Part shown: in pieces, positions 24,456 to 34,174 of the stretch
How positions within the stretch are numbered: position 1 is the stretch's first letter
Layout: each line of letters opens with the position of its first letter
Source of the DNA: CBDCPI01 sp965220245
GTDB taxonomy: Bacteria > Chloroflexota > Dehalococcoidia > Lucifugimonadales > UBA3495
Length of the DNA: 64,000 nt
Direction of reading: 5' to 3'
Assembly: GCA_965220245.1 (NCBI GenBank)
Contig: CBDCPI010000002.1
Coordinates: forward strand, 117,994-181,993
Notes under the pieces: model-generated
Database searches by the model: none
Seen by the model: only the letters and a program-made list of their open reading frames with translations
Told to the model about the DNA's origin: nothing
Translations under genes and position numbers: made by a program

Positions 24456-26483
24456 GTGGTATCTAGTCAGACCTATAAAACCAACCGGCCGTCCCGGGCA
24501 GCGGTGGAGCAGGCGGTGCGGCGCAGCCAACAGTATTTCCGGGACAACCAACATCCGGAGGGCTACTGGTGCGGTCACTTGGAGTCGAATCCAACCATGG
24601 AGGCGGAGTACCTGATGTTGTCGCTGTTCTTGGGGCGGGTGGACCAAGAACGGTGGCGCAAACTTGCCAACCATATCTTGGCCAAGCAGCGGGATGATGG
24701 GTCCTGGGGCCAGTATTACGAGGCTCCGGGAGACTTGAGCACCTCCGTGGAATGTTACTTTGCGCTGAAGCTGGCCGGTTATTCTGCCGATTCGGCGCCA
24801 TTGCAAAAGGCCCGCGAGTTCATCCTGTCCCGAGGCGGCGTGCCCAGGGCACGGGTGTTCACCAAGATTTGGCTGGCGCTGTTCGGACAGTGGGAGTGGA
24901 AAGGCACTCCCAACATGCCACCGGAGCTGATATTCCTGCCATCCTGGCTCCCTTTCAATATTTACGACTTCTCCAGTTGGGCTAGGGCCACCTTGGTCCC
25001 CATGCTGATCATCCTGACGCATCACCCCCGGTGTCCGGTGCCTGTCTCAGCCAACATCGACGAGATTTATCCCACGCCGCGGAACGAGACGGACTTCTCC
25101 TTGCCGGCGCCTGCTGGCAGTTTGGGGTGGGCCAAGGCCCTGTATCAGCTCGACCGGCTGGTGGGCCTCTACCGGCGCTTGCCCGTCCACCCGTTTCGGG
25201 GTAAAGCGGAGAAGAAGATCGCCGACTGGATTCTCCGTCACCAGGAGGCCGACGGCTGTTGGGGCGGAATTCAACCGCCCTGGGTCTACTCGCTCATCGC
25301 GCTGCATTACCTGGGGTTTCCCCCGGACCACCCGGCGATGGAAAAGGGGTTCACCGGGTTTGAAGACTTCGCGGTTGAAGACGAAGATAGATGCACGGTG
25401 CAAGCCTGCATGTCTCCGGTGTGGGACACTTGCCTAGCCCAGATTGCCCTTTTGGATTCAGGCGTCCCCGGAAGCGATCCCATGATTCAGCAGTCGACCC
25501 AGTGGTTGCTGGACCAGCAGGTCCCTTCTGGGGGCGATTGGCAGGTAAAGGCCGGCAAGGTGGCGCCCGGCGGCTGGGCTTTTGAGTTTCACAACGACCA
25601 GTACCCCGACATTGACGATACGGCCGAGGTAATCATCGCCTTAGGCGCGGCCCGGCTTGATGGTGAAGCTGATGAGGGCCGCCGCGAGGCTATCCGGCGA
25701 GGGGTCGAATGGTTGTCAGCCATGCAGAGCAAGAACGGCGGCTGGGCGGCGTTCGACAAGGACAATGACACCAAGTACCTGACCAAGCTGCCCTTTTCGG
25801 ATTTCGGCGAGACGCTTGACCCGCCCAGTGTGGACGTGACTGCCCATATCATCGAGATGTTCGGCAAACTTGGCTACCGGCGGGACTTGCCGGCGGTGCG
25901 CCGGGGCTACGAATACCTCCGGCGGGAGCAGGAAGAAGACGGGTCGTGGTTCGGGCGTTGGGGGGTGAACTATATCTATGGGGTGGGCGCGGTGCTACCG
26001 GCCCTCGCCGCCTTGGATGAGGACATGTCTCAACCCTACGTTCGGCGGTCGGTGGACTGGCTCTTGTCCTACCAAAATGCCGACGGCGGCTGGGGAGAAA
26101 GCTGCGGCTCTTACGTTGACCCGGCGCTGCATGGCGTCGGCCCCAGCACCGCCTCCCAGACCGCTTGGGCCTTACTGGCGTTGCTGGCGGCGGGCGAGGC
26201 CGATGCCGCCGCAACCCAACGGGGGGTTGATTACCTGGTCAGCCGCCAGAACGCCGACGGGTCCTGGGATGAGCCTTATTTTACCGGTACCGGCTTCCCT
26301 GGATACGGCGTGGGCGAGCGGCTGCGGGACCTGCCGAAACCCGGGGAGTTGGGATACCAGGGTTTGGATATGCCAGCGGGTTTCATGATCAATTACCATC
26401 TGTACCGTAACTATTGGCCACTCATGGCCTTGGGGAGATACGCCAGGTTAACGGGGCCTGGTAGTGACGTTGGACCACATTGA
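24456..26483 (+). CDS. shc: Squalene-hopene cyclase
   Basis: SHC folds squalene into hopene or diplopterol at the membrane. The catalytic DxDD-type acid is present as DIDDTAEV. QW repeats are plentiful (GSWGQYY, GCWGGI, GGWAAF, GSWFGRW, GGWGES, GSWDEP). The length of 675 residues is standard. The start is GTG at 24456. It follows hpnA by about 50 bp and precedes yjbQ. With the squalene synthase-type gene at 27048, the operon covers C15 to C30 cyclisation. Confidence 0.95.
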   Translation: MVSSQTYKTNRPSRAAVEQAVRRSQQYFRDNQHPEGYWCGHLESNPTMEAEYLMLSLFLGRVDQERWRKLANHILAKQRDDGSWGQYYEAPGDLSTSVECYFALKLAGYSADSAPLQKAREFILSRGGVPRARVFTKIWLALFGQWEWKGTPNMPPELIFLPSWLPFNIYDFSSWARATLVPMLIILTHHPRCPVPVSANIDEIYPTPRNETDFSLPAPAGSLGWAKALYQLDRLVGLYRRLPVHPFRGKAEKKIADWILRHQEADGCWGGIQPPWVYSLIALHYLGFPPDHPAMEKGFTGFEDFAVEDEDRCTVQACMSPVWDTCLAQIALLDSGVPGSDPMIQQSTQWLLDQQVPSGGDWQVKAGKVAPGGWAFEFHNDQYPDIDDTAEVIIALGAARLDGEADEGRREAIRRGVEWLSAMQSKNGGWAAFDKDNDTKYLTKLPFSDFGETLDPPSVDVTAHIIEMFGKLGYRRDLPAVRRGYEYLRREQEEDGSWFGRWGVNYIYGVGAVLPALAALDEDMSQPYVRRSVDWLLSYQNADGGWGESCGSYVDPALHGVGPSTASQTAWALLALLAAGEADAAATQRGVDYLVSRQNADGSWDEPYFTGTGFPGYGVGERLRDLPKPGELGYQGLDMPAGFMINYHLYRNYWPLMALGRYARLTGPGSDVGPH

Positions 26484-26551
26484 TCCAACTGTGTTGGTGC
26501 TGAAGCTGTGCCCATTGGGCCAATAATCTCTGTAGGGGGACACTAGAGAGC

Positions 26552-26995
26552 ATGAAACATCAGTCCTTTTGCTTGAGCTTGGATACCAAAAAGGCGCCAG
26601 AGTTCATTGACATTACCGATTGGGTATGTCAATGTGTGGCCCAATCCAAGGTCGTTAACGGCTTCGCGGTAGTGTATTCCAAACACACCACGGCTGCGGT
26701 CAAGATCAATGAGAACGAGCCGCTGTTGCTTCAAGACATCGCCGAGTTCTTGGAGAAGTTCTCACCCCGGGACGGATGTTACTCTCATAATGACTTTAGC
26801 ATTCGCACGGTTAACATGACCCCCGAAGAATCCCCTAACGGCCATGCCCATCTGCAACACCTCCTTCTCGGCACCAGCGAAACCGTTCCGGTGATCGACG
26901 GCCTGATGCAGTTCGGGCGTTACCAGAGCATCTTCCTTATTGAGTTGGACCACCCGCGGACTAGGGAGGTCATGGTGCAAGTAGTCGGTGAATAG
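26552..26995 (+). CDS. YjbQ/UPF0047 family protein
   Basis: At 147 residues it shows the family patterns VYSKHTTAAVKINENEP, SHNDFSIRTVN, NGHAHLQHLLLG and GRYQSIFLIELDHPRTREV. Conserved histidines suggest a metal site. YjbQ proteins have been linked to a minor thiamine-phosphate synthase activity, but the true role is unclear. The position inside a hopanoid operon is likely incidental or a housekeeping passenger. GGGGGA upstream of the ATG is a fair ribosome site. Confidence 0.88.
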   Translation: MKHQSFCLSLDTKKAPEFIDITDWVCQCVAQSKVVNGFAVVYSKHTTAAVKINENEPLLLQDIAEFLEKFSPRDGCYSHNDFSIRTVNMTPEESPNGHAHLQHLLLGTSETVPVIDGLMQFGRYQSIFLIELDHPRTREVMVQVVGE

Positions 26996-27047
26996 TCTGA
27001 TGATAGGTTAATCCGGGATGTCAGGCCGGTAGGCCAAGGGACGCGCC

Positions 27048-27923
27048 ATGACTGACTTGGAACTTGCCTACGAAGAGTGCCGTTCGATTACCCGGCAGGA
27101 AGCCAAGAATTTCTACTACGCCTTCTTGACTCTGCCTTCAGAGCAGCGCCGGGCCATCTACGTGGCCTATGCCTTCTGCCGCCACTGCGACGACTCTGTG
27201 GACCAGGTCGCCTCGACCGAAGAGAAGCTCTCTGCCCTGGGGGCCCTTCAGAGAGAGTTGCACCAGACCTACTCGGGACAGGCCCGCCAGCCGGTGTTCT
27301 TGGCCTTGGCGGACGTTGCCGAGCGGTACGACATCCCCCAGGAGTATTTCCGCGAGGTCATATCCGGAGTCGAAAGCGATTTGGTCAAAGAACGCTACGA
27401 GAACTTTGACCAGTTGCGCCGGTACTGCTACCAGGTAGCCTCCGTGGTGGGCCTGATCTGCTTGCAAATCTTTGGCTATAAGGCCGAGCAGGCCAAACAG
27501 CACGCAGTGGACTTGGGCTTGGCGATGCAGCTAACCAACATTGCCAGGGACGTTCAGGAGGACCTCGGCTTCGGCCGGGTCTACTTGCCCCAGGATGAGA
27601 TCGCCCAGTTCGGCTATTCCGAGGAAGAGCTAAAGGCCGGCGTGGTGAACGAAGCGTTCATCGAATTGATGCGCTTTCAAGCCCGGCGCGCCGAGGCTTA
27701 TTTCCAAAGCGGCTTTCAACTCTTGCCCTACTTGTCGTTACGGTCTCGCGCTTGTCCGGCGGTGCTGGGCCGGTTGTATAGCAAGGTGCTGGAGCGCATT
27801 GAAGAGGCAGGCTACGATGTGCTCCACAACCGCATCTCGTTGAGCACTGGTGAAAAAGTCCGGGTAACCTTGCAAACGTGGCTAAGCAGCGTGGTCCCGG
27901 CCTTGCCGGTTAAACGCGCCTAA
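27048..27923 (+). CDS. Squalene/phytoene synthase family (HpnD-like)
   Basis: The enzyme condenses two prenyl diphosphates head to head. Both aspartate motifs are present: CDDSVDQ near residue 48 and NIARDVQED near residue 167. YCYQVASVVGL matches HpnD-type enzymes, which make presqualene diphosphate; YAFCRHCDDSVD is also usual. The length of 291 residues fits. Only one such gene is in the window and no HpnC or HpnE is seen, so either it makes squalene alone or its partners lie elsewhere. Confidence 0.87.
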   Translation: MTDLELAYEECRSITRQEAKNFYYAFLTLPSEQRRAIYVAYAFCRHCDDSVDQVASTEEKLSALGALQRELHQTYSGQARQPVFLALADVAERYDIPQEYFREVISGVESDLVKERYENFDQLRRYCYQVASVVGLICLQIFGYKAEQAKQHAVDLGLAMQLTNIARDVQEDLGFGRVYLPQDEIAQFGYSEEELKAGVVNEAFIELMRFQARRAEAYFQSGFQLLPYLSLRSRACPAVLGRLYSKVLERIEEAGYDVLHNRISLSTGEKVRVTLQTWLSSVVPALPVKRA

Positions 27924-27950
27924 GACCGGGCCGCTGGTCCGGCGGGCCTA

Positions 27951-28931
27951 ATGGAGCAAAGTAACAAGGTAGTGGCCGTCACCGGCGCCGCCGGATATAT
28001 CGGGAGCCGGCTATTACACAAGCTGGAGGAGCAAGGGGCCTACCGCAAGCTGGTGGCCTTCGACACTAGGCCGCTGGCTTTTCCGATCCACAACGTGGCT
28101 GCCTACCGGCAGGATGTGGCCGAACCTATCGAAGACACCCTGTCCCATCACCATGCGACGACCATGGTCCACTTGGCCTTTCACTCCAAGCGCGGCCGCA
28201 ACCGCCGCGAGGTCGCCTTGGTCCGGCAGAGCAACCTGGATACCCTCAGGTCAGTGTTGTCCTCCTGCGGCCGGGCCAGAGTGGGGCATTTCATCTACGT
28301 CAGTTCCCACACTGTGTACGGGGCCCATCCGGACAACTCTATCCCTCTGACCGAAGATGCGCCGCTGCGGCCGTTGGCCGACTTTCCCTACGGGTACGAC
28401 AAGTCCCTTTCCGAGCAGTTAATCCAACAGTTTGCTGCCCAGAATCAAGACATCAAGGTGACTATATTACGCTCCTGTATTGTCTTGGGGCAGAATGCGG
28501 AAAGACCGATCTCCGAGGGACTGTTCCGCTCGCTGTTGCTGGGGGTGCTCGACTACAATCCTCCCCTCCAGTTCCTCTACGAAGATGACCTTGCCCGCGT
28601 AGTAGCGATAATGATCGGGGAGGAAATGCCCGGAGTGTTCAACGTTGCCGGGGAAGGCGTCGTCTCTTACCAAGAAATGGCCAAAATCATCAATAGCAAG
28701 CTATTCTACCTTCCGGCCATCTTGGCATACCCGCTGGTGCAGTTGACTTGGGCTTGGGGTATCCAGAGCGATTCCCCGGCATCCGGGTTGGACTTGGTCC
28801 GGTATCCCATCGTGTTGGACACCGGCAAACTCCGGCAGGCCACCGGTTACCGTTTCTGGCACACCTCACTGGAAACGGTAACCGCCTACGCGAATTCCCG
28901 CTTGTTGGTCCAAGAGCCGGAACTGGTATGA
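27951..28931 (+). CDS. NAD-dependent epimerase/dehydratase
   Basis: This 326-residue extended SDR has the Rossmann motif TGAAGYIGSRLL, a Ser in YVSSHTVYG, and Tyr-x3-Lys in YGYDKSLSE. It differs clearly from HpnA at 23383, so it is a second, independent sugar-nucleotide or hopanoid-side-chain epimerase. Its TGA overlaps the ATG of the nucleoside hydrolase by four bases, implying co-translation. The substrate is unknown. It lies 27 bp after the squalene synthase-like gene. Confidence 0.82.
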   Translation: MEQSNKVVAVTGAAGYIGSRLLHKLEEQGAYRKLVAFDTRPLAFPIHNVAAYRQDVAEPIEDTLSHHHATTMVHLAFHSKRGRNRREVALVRQSNLDTLRSVLSSCGRARVGHFIYVSSHTVYGAHPDNSIPLTEDAPLRPLADFPYGYDKSLSEQLIQQFAAQNQDIKVTILRSCIVLGQNAERPISEGLFRSLLLGVLDYNPPLQFLYEDDLARVVAIMIGEEMPGVFNVAGEGVVSYQEMAKIINSKLFYLPAILAYPLVQLTWAWGIQSDSPASGLDLVRYPIVLDTGKLRQATGYRFWHTSLETVTAYANSRLLVQEPELV

Positions 28932-29857
28932 GCCAAACCTACAAGCTCATCATCGACACCGACCCCGGGGTAGACGACGCCATTGCTATTCTGATGGCCT
29001 TGGCTTGGCCGGGCGTGGAACTGGCCGGACTGACCACGGTGGGTGGTAATGTGCCCTTGGCCAAAGCCACGCGAAACGCGCTGGCCCTCCTGGAATACGC
29101 TGGCCGCCACGACGTGCCGGTGGCCCGCGGCGCAGCCCGGCCCTGCCGGGGCAGCTACCGCTATTCCTATGAGTTCCACGGCAAAAGCGGTATTTCCCGT
29201 AGATTGCCGACGCCCACTCTGCGCCCGGTGAGCGGCTCCGCGGTAGACTTCCTGAGTAGCAAGATTCAGGAATCTCCGGGCCGGACTGGCATCGTCGCCC
29301 TTGGTCCCTTGACCAACTTGGCCCTATTGCTCAAAAAGCACCCGGAGGCCCTGGGTAAAGCGGCTTCGCTGTTTGTTATGGGGGGCGCAGTCAACACGGC
29401 TGGTAACGTGACCGCCCATGCCGAGTTCAACTTTTACAGCGATCCGGTAGCGGCTCAAGCGGTCCTGTCGTCGGGAGTGCCCTTGACCTTGGTCGATTTA
29501 GGCGCTTGCCGCCAAGTTTACGTCACCAGAGACGCAGCGGCGGGGTTGAAGGCCGGTAATCGCTTGGGAAGCCTGGTAGTCCAGCTATTGGTTAACTGGT
29601 TTAAGAAACACCCTGGAAGAGACAGGTTCGAGTTTTACGACCCGTTGACCTTGGCGGCGGCTTTGGAGCCCGGTCTGACTTCTACGCAGCAAATGGCGTT
29701 GGAGGTCGAAACCGAGAATGAAGAGCGTAGGGGGCAAGTACGGCGGCTTTCCAGCCAAGGCAATGTCGCAGTCGCCGACGCAGTCTACAGCAATGACTTT
29801 TTCGCCTTGCTGGAAAGCCGCCTCTTTAAGGGAGACCCCGCCGCCTTTGCGGAATGA
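28928..29857 (+). CDS. Inosine-uridine-type nucleoside hydrolase
   Basis: The protein carries the calcium-binding opening IIDTDPGVDDA of nucleoside N-ribohydrolases, then TTVGGNVPL, LGPLTNLAL and VMGGAV, and a late Asp in YSNDFF. With the start at ATG 28928 it has 309 residues; the open frame extends to 28748 but overlaps the epimerase. These enzymes cut N-glycosidic bonds of nucleosides. In this operon the product of HpnH is a nucleoside-like hopanoid, so a link to side-chain processing is conceivable but unproven. Confidence 0.88.
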   Translation: MSQTYKLIIDTDPGVDDAIAILMALAWPGVELAGLTTVGGNVPLAKATRNALALLEYAGRHDVPVARGAARPCRGSYRYSYEFHGKSGISRRLPTPTLRPVSGSAVDFLSSKIQESPGRTGIVALGPLTNLALLLKKHPEALGKAASLFVMGGAVNTAGNVTAHAEFNFYSDPVAAQAVLSSGVPLTLVDLGACRQVYVTRDAAAGLKAGNRLGSLVVQLLVNWFKKHPGRDRFEFYDPLTLAAALEPGLTSTQQMALEVETENEERRGQVRRLSSQGNVAVADAVYSNDFFALLESRLFKGDPAAFAE

Positions 29858-29882
29858 CTTTCAACCCCGTGCCGGGACAGGT

Positions 29883-30247
29883 CAGGGTCTTTCAATTGTC
29901 ATTCTGAAGGAGCCTTTCGACTTTGCTCAGGATAAACTCAGCGGCTGAAGAATCTAAAGTCCTTGTCCAGAACCAACCTTGGCTTGCCGGAGGAATTTTA
30001 GACCCCTCACTCCGTTCGGGGTGACAATTACTGATGCGTGAACAATTGCCTAAACCAGTCCTAGTCTCCTGAGCTTGTCGAAGGGCCGGCCTTGAGCCGG
30101 AATCCGGAAATTCTGAGGACAAAGAACCCTTCGACAAGCTCAAGACAGGCGTAGCTGGCGGAAAACGGTCCCGGATTCCGGCCTTCGCCGGAATGACAGG
30201 GGAGGGGACAGTTTAGAAACTTATTCACGTATCAGTAAAAGACACTG
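29883..30247. mobile_element. CAGGG-type miniature element interrupted by a TA-type element
   Basis: The left end CAGGGTCTTTCAATTGTCA begins at 29883 and the right end AAAAGACACTG closes at 30247. Ten-base flanks CGGGACAGGT and CGGCACAGGT differ at one base, a target duplication. The element at 30031-30235 splits it just inside its right end. Confidence 0.85.
30031..30235. mobile_element. TA-targeting miniature element, copy 2
   Basis: It starts CTGATGCGTGAACAATTGCC and ends TTATTCACGTATCAG, with TA on both outer sides. It interrupts the CAGGG-type element and is therefore the younger of the two. Internally it has GAGCTTGTCGAAGGG and its inverted partner. Confidence 0.9.
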
Positions 30248-30275
30248 CGGCACAGGTGCCAGCCTGTAGGCCCGA

Positions 30276-33035
30276 TTAAGAGTCCTCCGCCAGCGCCGCT
30301 TGGGCGGCGGCCAGCCGGGCTACCGGCACCCGGAAAGGCGAACAACTGACGTAGTTTAGCCCCACCCGGTGGCAGAAGCTGATGCTGGCCGGGTCGCCGC
30401 CATGCTCGCCGCAAATGCCGATTTCCAAATCGGAGCGGGTCCCTCGTCCGCTGTTGACCGCCATCTCTACCAAGGCGCCCACCCCGTCGGGGTCCATGGT
30501 CACAAAGGGGTCCGAGGGCAGGATACCCTCCTCCACGTAGTAACGGAGGAATTTGCCTTCCGCGTCATCCCGGCTGAAGCCGTAGGTCATCTGGGTCAGA
30601 TCGTTGGTGCCGAAGCTGAAGAAATCGGACTCCCGGGCGATTTCCCCGGCGGTCACCGCACCCCTGGGGGTCTCGATCATCGTCCCAAACTTGTAGGACA
30701 CCGAGACGCCCAGTCGCTGCTGGGTGTGGGCCGCAACAGAAGTCAAAGCTTCTCGCAGCCGCTTCATCTCCTCCACGTGGACCGTCAAGGGGACCATGAT
30801 TTCCGGGTGCACCCGCACTCCCTGCCCCAAAAGGCTGGCGCAGGCCGTGATAATGGCTTCGACTTGCATCTCGTAGATGGCGGGGAAGCTCAACCCCAGA
30901 CGGCAGCCCCGGTGGCCCAGCATCGGATTGGCCTCCCGCAGCGAGTCCACCAGTTGCAAGAAGCCTTCCTTGTCTTGGATTTCGGCGGCTGACGCTCCGG
31001 CAGTCCGGAGTTCTGCCAGCTCGGCCAGCAAAACTTCCGCTTGGGGGAGAAACTCGTGTAGCGGCGCGTCCAGCAACCTGATGATCACCGGACGTTGGTC
31101 CATAACACCCAAAATTTGGGTGAAGTCGTCGGTCTGGAGTTGGCGCACCTCGTCTAGGGCGGTGAAGAAGTCTTGAACCTCGCCCGGAAGTCCCTCGGCT
31201 TCGAAGGGGGACGAGGCCAAGTCGGGATGGCCGCGGCGCCAAGCCTCGGCCGCCTCCGCGTTTAGCAACATGCGGCGCACTGCCGGAAGCCGCTGCGGGT
31301 CCAAGAACATGTGCTCGGTTCGGCACAGGCCGATGCCTTCCGCGCCTAAGGCAATGGCTTGGGCGGCGTCGGCCGGCGTGTCAGCGTTGGCCCAAACGCC
31401 CAGTTTTCGGACTTGGTCGGCCCAACCCAAAAGCTCCGAGGCATCCCCGAGATTGTCCAAGCTGGGACGCACGGTTTCCAACCGGCCCAAGAAAACGTCG
31501 CCGCTGGCGCCGTCGATGCTGATTTCCTCGCCTTCTCTTACGGTCTTACCATCGCTGACCAAAAGCAGCCTTTCCAAGTCTACCTGAATGGACTCACACC
31601 CCACGATGCACGGTTTGCCCATGCCGCGGGTGACCACGGCAGCGTGGCTGGTGGCGCCGCCGCGGCTGGTCACCACGCCGACCGCGGCGGCAATACCGTG
31701 AATGTCATCCGGCTTGGTCTCCGGCCGCACCAAGATCACCGCTTCGCCTTCCCCGGCGGCTGCGGCCGCTCTCGTTGCGTCGAAATACACCTTTCCGGTG
31801 GCCGCCCCCGGGGATGCCCCCGAGCCCCGAGCCAAAAAGGCCGCGCTCAATTGCTGGGAATCAATACCTTCCTTGAACTGGGGCACCAAAAGCTGGCCGA
31901 CCTCTTCCGGGTTTACCCGGGTCAGGGCTTCCCGGTCGCTTATCATCCCTTCCCTTACCATATCGACCGCCATTCTGACCGAGGCCGGCGGCGTCCTTTT
32001 GGCGCTGCGGGTCTGGAGGATGAACAACCGGTTGTTCTCGATGGTGAACTCCACGTCTTGCGCGTCGCGGTAGTGGACTTCCAGCTTTTCTCCCAACTCC
32101 ATTAGCTGCTTGGTGGGTTCGGGCAAAACTCCCGTCATGTTGGCAATGGGCTCAGGCGTGCGAACGCCAGCCACTACGTCCTCACCTTGGGCGTTGGAAA
32201 GGAACTCGCCGTAGACCTGCCGTTCGCCGGTGGCGGGGTTTCTGGTAAAGAGGACGCCGGTGCCGCTGGTGGGGCCCAGGTTGCCAAAGACCATGGTCAT
32301 CACGGTGACTGCTGTGCCAGCGTCGTGATCGATGCCGTTGTGGTCTCGATAGAAGATGGCCCTAGGGGTATTCCAACTGCGAAATACGGCCTCGACGGCG
32401 TTGATTAGCTGCTCCCAAGGATCGGCCGGCGCCTGGCTCCCGGTGGCGCTATTGATGGCGCCCTTGAAATCGGCTACCACGGACTTCAAGTCCTCCGCCG
32501 AAAGCTCGGAGTCGTAGACCGCCCCGGCTTGGGCCTTGTGTTCGGAAAGGATGTCCTCGAAGACCGGGCCGCCAACTCCTAGCACCACGTCGGCGTAGAT
32601 CTGCAGGAAGCGGCGATAGGCGTCGTAGGCCGGGCGGGGGTCCCCCATCTCGGCGGCCAAGCCTTCCACTATCTCGTCGTTGATGCCCAGATTGAGGATA
32701 GTGTCCATCATGCCGGGCATGGAGACCTTGCCGCCGGAGCGGACGGAAACCAAAAGCGGCCGTTCCCGGGAGCCAAACTCTCGCCCCATGGACTCTTCGA
32801 TCTGGCCGACATTCTGCCGGATGCTGTCCACCAGACCCTCGGGCAGTTGGTGGCCCAAGCTAAAGTATTCCCGGCAGCATTCGGTCGAAATTACAAACCC
32901 GGGAGGCACCGGCAGTCCCAGACGGACCATTTCGCAGAGATTGCTTCCCTTTCCGCCCAACAACTCGGACATGGAAGCGTCGCCTTCGTGGAATTGGTAG
33001 ACCAGTTTCTTGGAATGGATAGCAGGGTCGGCCAT
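30276..33035 (-). CDS. ppdK: Pyruvate, phosphate dikinase
   Basis: PPDK interconverts pyruvate, ATP and phosphate with PEP, AMP and pyrophosphate. The protein has 919 residues: an N-terminal ATP-grasp domain (LLGGKGSNLCEM, DVEFTIENNRLFILQTR), a phosphohistidine domain with GGATSHAAVVTRGMGKPCIVG, and a C-terminal PEP barrel ending SFGTNDLTQMTYGFSRDD and GICGEHGGDPASI. All expected catalytic motifs are present. It may serve gluconeogenesis or PPi-linked glycolysis. It converges with the hopanoid operon across the transposon remnants. Confidence 0.96.
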   Translation of the reverse strand: MADPAIHSKKLVYQFHEGDASMSELLGGKGSNLCEMVRLGLPVPPGFVISTECCREYFSLGHQLPEGLVDSIRQNVGQIEESMGREFGSRERPLLVSVRSGGKVSMPGMMDTILNLGINDEIVEGLAAEMGDPRPAYDAYRRFLQIYADVVLGVGGPVFEDILSEHKAQAGAVYDSELSAEDLKSVVADFKGAINSATGSQAPADPWEQLINAVEAVFRSWNTPRAIFYRDHNGIDHDAGTAVTVMTMVFGNLGPTSGTGVLFTRNPATGERQVYGEFLSNAQGEDVVAGVRTPEPIANMTGVLPEPTKQLMELGEKLEVHYRDAQDVEFTIENNRLFILQTRSAKRTPPASVRMAVDMVREGMISDREALTRVNPEEVGQLLVPQFKEGIDSQQLSAAFLARGSGASPGAATGKVYFDATRAAAAAGEGEAVILVRPETKPDDIHGIAAAVGVVTSRGGATSHAAVVTRGMGKPCIVGCESIQVDLERLLLVSDGKTVREGEEISIDGASGDVFLGRLETVRPSLDNLGDASELLGWADQVRKLGVWANADTPADAAQAIALGAEGIGLCRTEHMFLDPQRLPAVRRMLLNAEAAEAWRRGHPDLASSPFEAEGLPGEVQDFFTALDEVRQLQTDDFTQILGVMDQRPVIIRLLDAPLHEFLPQAEVLLAELAELRTAGASAAEIQDKEGFLQLVDSLREANPMLGHRGCRLGLSFPAIYEMQVEAIITACASLLGQGVRVHPEIMVPLTVHVEEMKRLREALTSVAAHTQQRLGVSVSYKFGTMIETPRGAVTAGEIARESDFFSFGTNDLTQMTYGFSRDDAEGKFLRYYVEEGILPSDPFVTMDPDGVGALVEMAVNSGRGTRSDLEIGICGEHGGDPASISFCHRVGLNYVSCSPFRVPVARLAAAQAALAEDS

Positions 33036-33066
33036 AAGTAGTTACCTCAAATAGATCTGACAGAAA

Positions 33067-34071
33067 CTAAATCTCTCGGAACTCGGGTACGGGGTCTTCC
33101 AAGTCAAACCCGTTGAGCCACAAGTCATCCAGACGGGTCTGCTCGGCGTCGGTAAGGTCGGGGGCTTCGGTGGCGGAGGTGTACTCTCGGAGTTCGTCCA
33201 GGTTGGTAAGATTTGGCAGCACCGACACTATGGCCGGTTTAGCGAGACAGAATTTGATGGCCGCTTGGCTCATGCTGCGGCCCACGTCCTCACCGGCCAA
33301 GAACTTTACTCGCTCCACTTTGGCAAGGGCGTCCCGCATCCACTCGGCCTTGCGGTGGGCCCGGTGGTCGCTGGGGTCAAACGACGGCGGCTCTATATAA
33401 CGCCCGGTTAGCACTTCCGAGGCGTGGGGAACCCTGGAGATGAGGCCCACCTGCTCCTCTTGAGCGATGGGGAAGAAGTCGCGGGCGGGTTCTTGCTCCA
33501 GAATGCTGTAGATAATCTGTAGGCTGTCCACGTGCCGCTCCCGCATCGAGGCTTCACCTTCTTCGAACCAGCCGATGTCGGGGCCCAAGGCTGTCCCAAA
33601 GTGCCTGATCTTGCCCTCGAATTGAAGCTGTTCCAGGGTCTCGAACAACTCGTCCCGCTCCAAAGCGCTCATTCGAGGGTTGTGGATCTGGTAGAGGTCA
33701 ATGTAGTCGGTACGAAGCCGACGGAGGCTTTGCTCGCAAGCAAAGGTTATGAAGCTCCGGTCAAACCTCTGCGGCCGCTCTTGGTGCCCTTCCCGGGGCG
33801 TCTTGTCGTAAAAGTCGTAGCCGAACTTGGTGGCGATAGTAATCTCATTGCGGCGATGACCTAATACCTTGGCTAGGACCTCCTCTCCGTAGCCTTCACC
33901 GTAGGTGTCGGCGGTGTCGAAAAAGGTCACCCCAAGCTCCAGCGCGTTTTCCAGTAACGATGCTTGTTCTTGCTCTGACAACCGGCCCCACCAAGTGGTG
34001 GCGACGGTCCACACCCCGAAACCCACTTCAGGCAACACCAACTCGGTGCGCGGTATCTGCCGGTATTTCAT
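33067..34071 (-). CDS. Aldo/keto reductase
   Basis: This 334-residue TIM-barrel NADPH oxidoreductase shows FFDTADTYGEGYGEEVL (catalytic Asp and Tyr), TIATKFGYDF and YIDLYQIHNP. The ATG at 34071 is chosen since it gives MKYRQIPRTEL, the usual opening; an in-frame start at 34149 adds residues that match transposon-like DNA. It is 31 bp upstream of ppdK on the same strand. The substrate is unknown. Confidence 0.9.
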   Translation of the reverse strand: MKYRQIPRTELVLPEVGFGVWTVATTWWGRLSEQEQASLLENALELGVTFFDTADTYGEGYGEEVLAKVLGHRRNEITIATKFGYDFYDKTPREGHQERPQRFDRSFITFACEQSLRRLRTDYIDLYQIHNPRMSALERDELFETLEQLQFEGKIRHFGTALGPDIGWFEEGEASMRERHVDSLQIIYSILEQEPARDFFPIAQEEQVGLISRVPHASEVLTGRYIEPPSFDPSDHRAHRKAEWMRDALAKVERVKFLAGEDVGRSMSQAAIKFCLAKPAIVSVLPNLTNLDELREYTSATEAPDLTDAEQTRLDDLWLNGFDLEDPVPEFREI

Positions 34072-34174
34072 GTTGGGGCTCCTCACGAATCGGTTGCTAG
34101 GTTGTGTTGACACTCCCCATCGCTCGGGCGAAAGCCGGAATCCATACATCCAGGGAACGTCATGAGAGAGGGAG

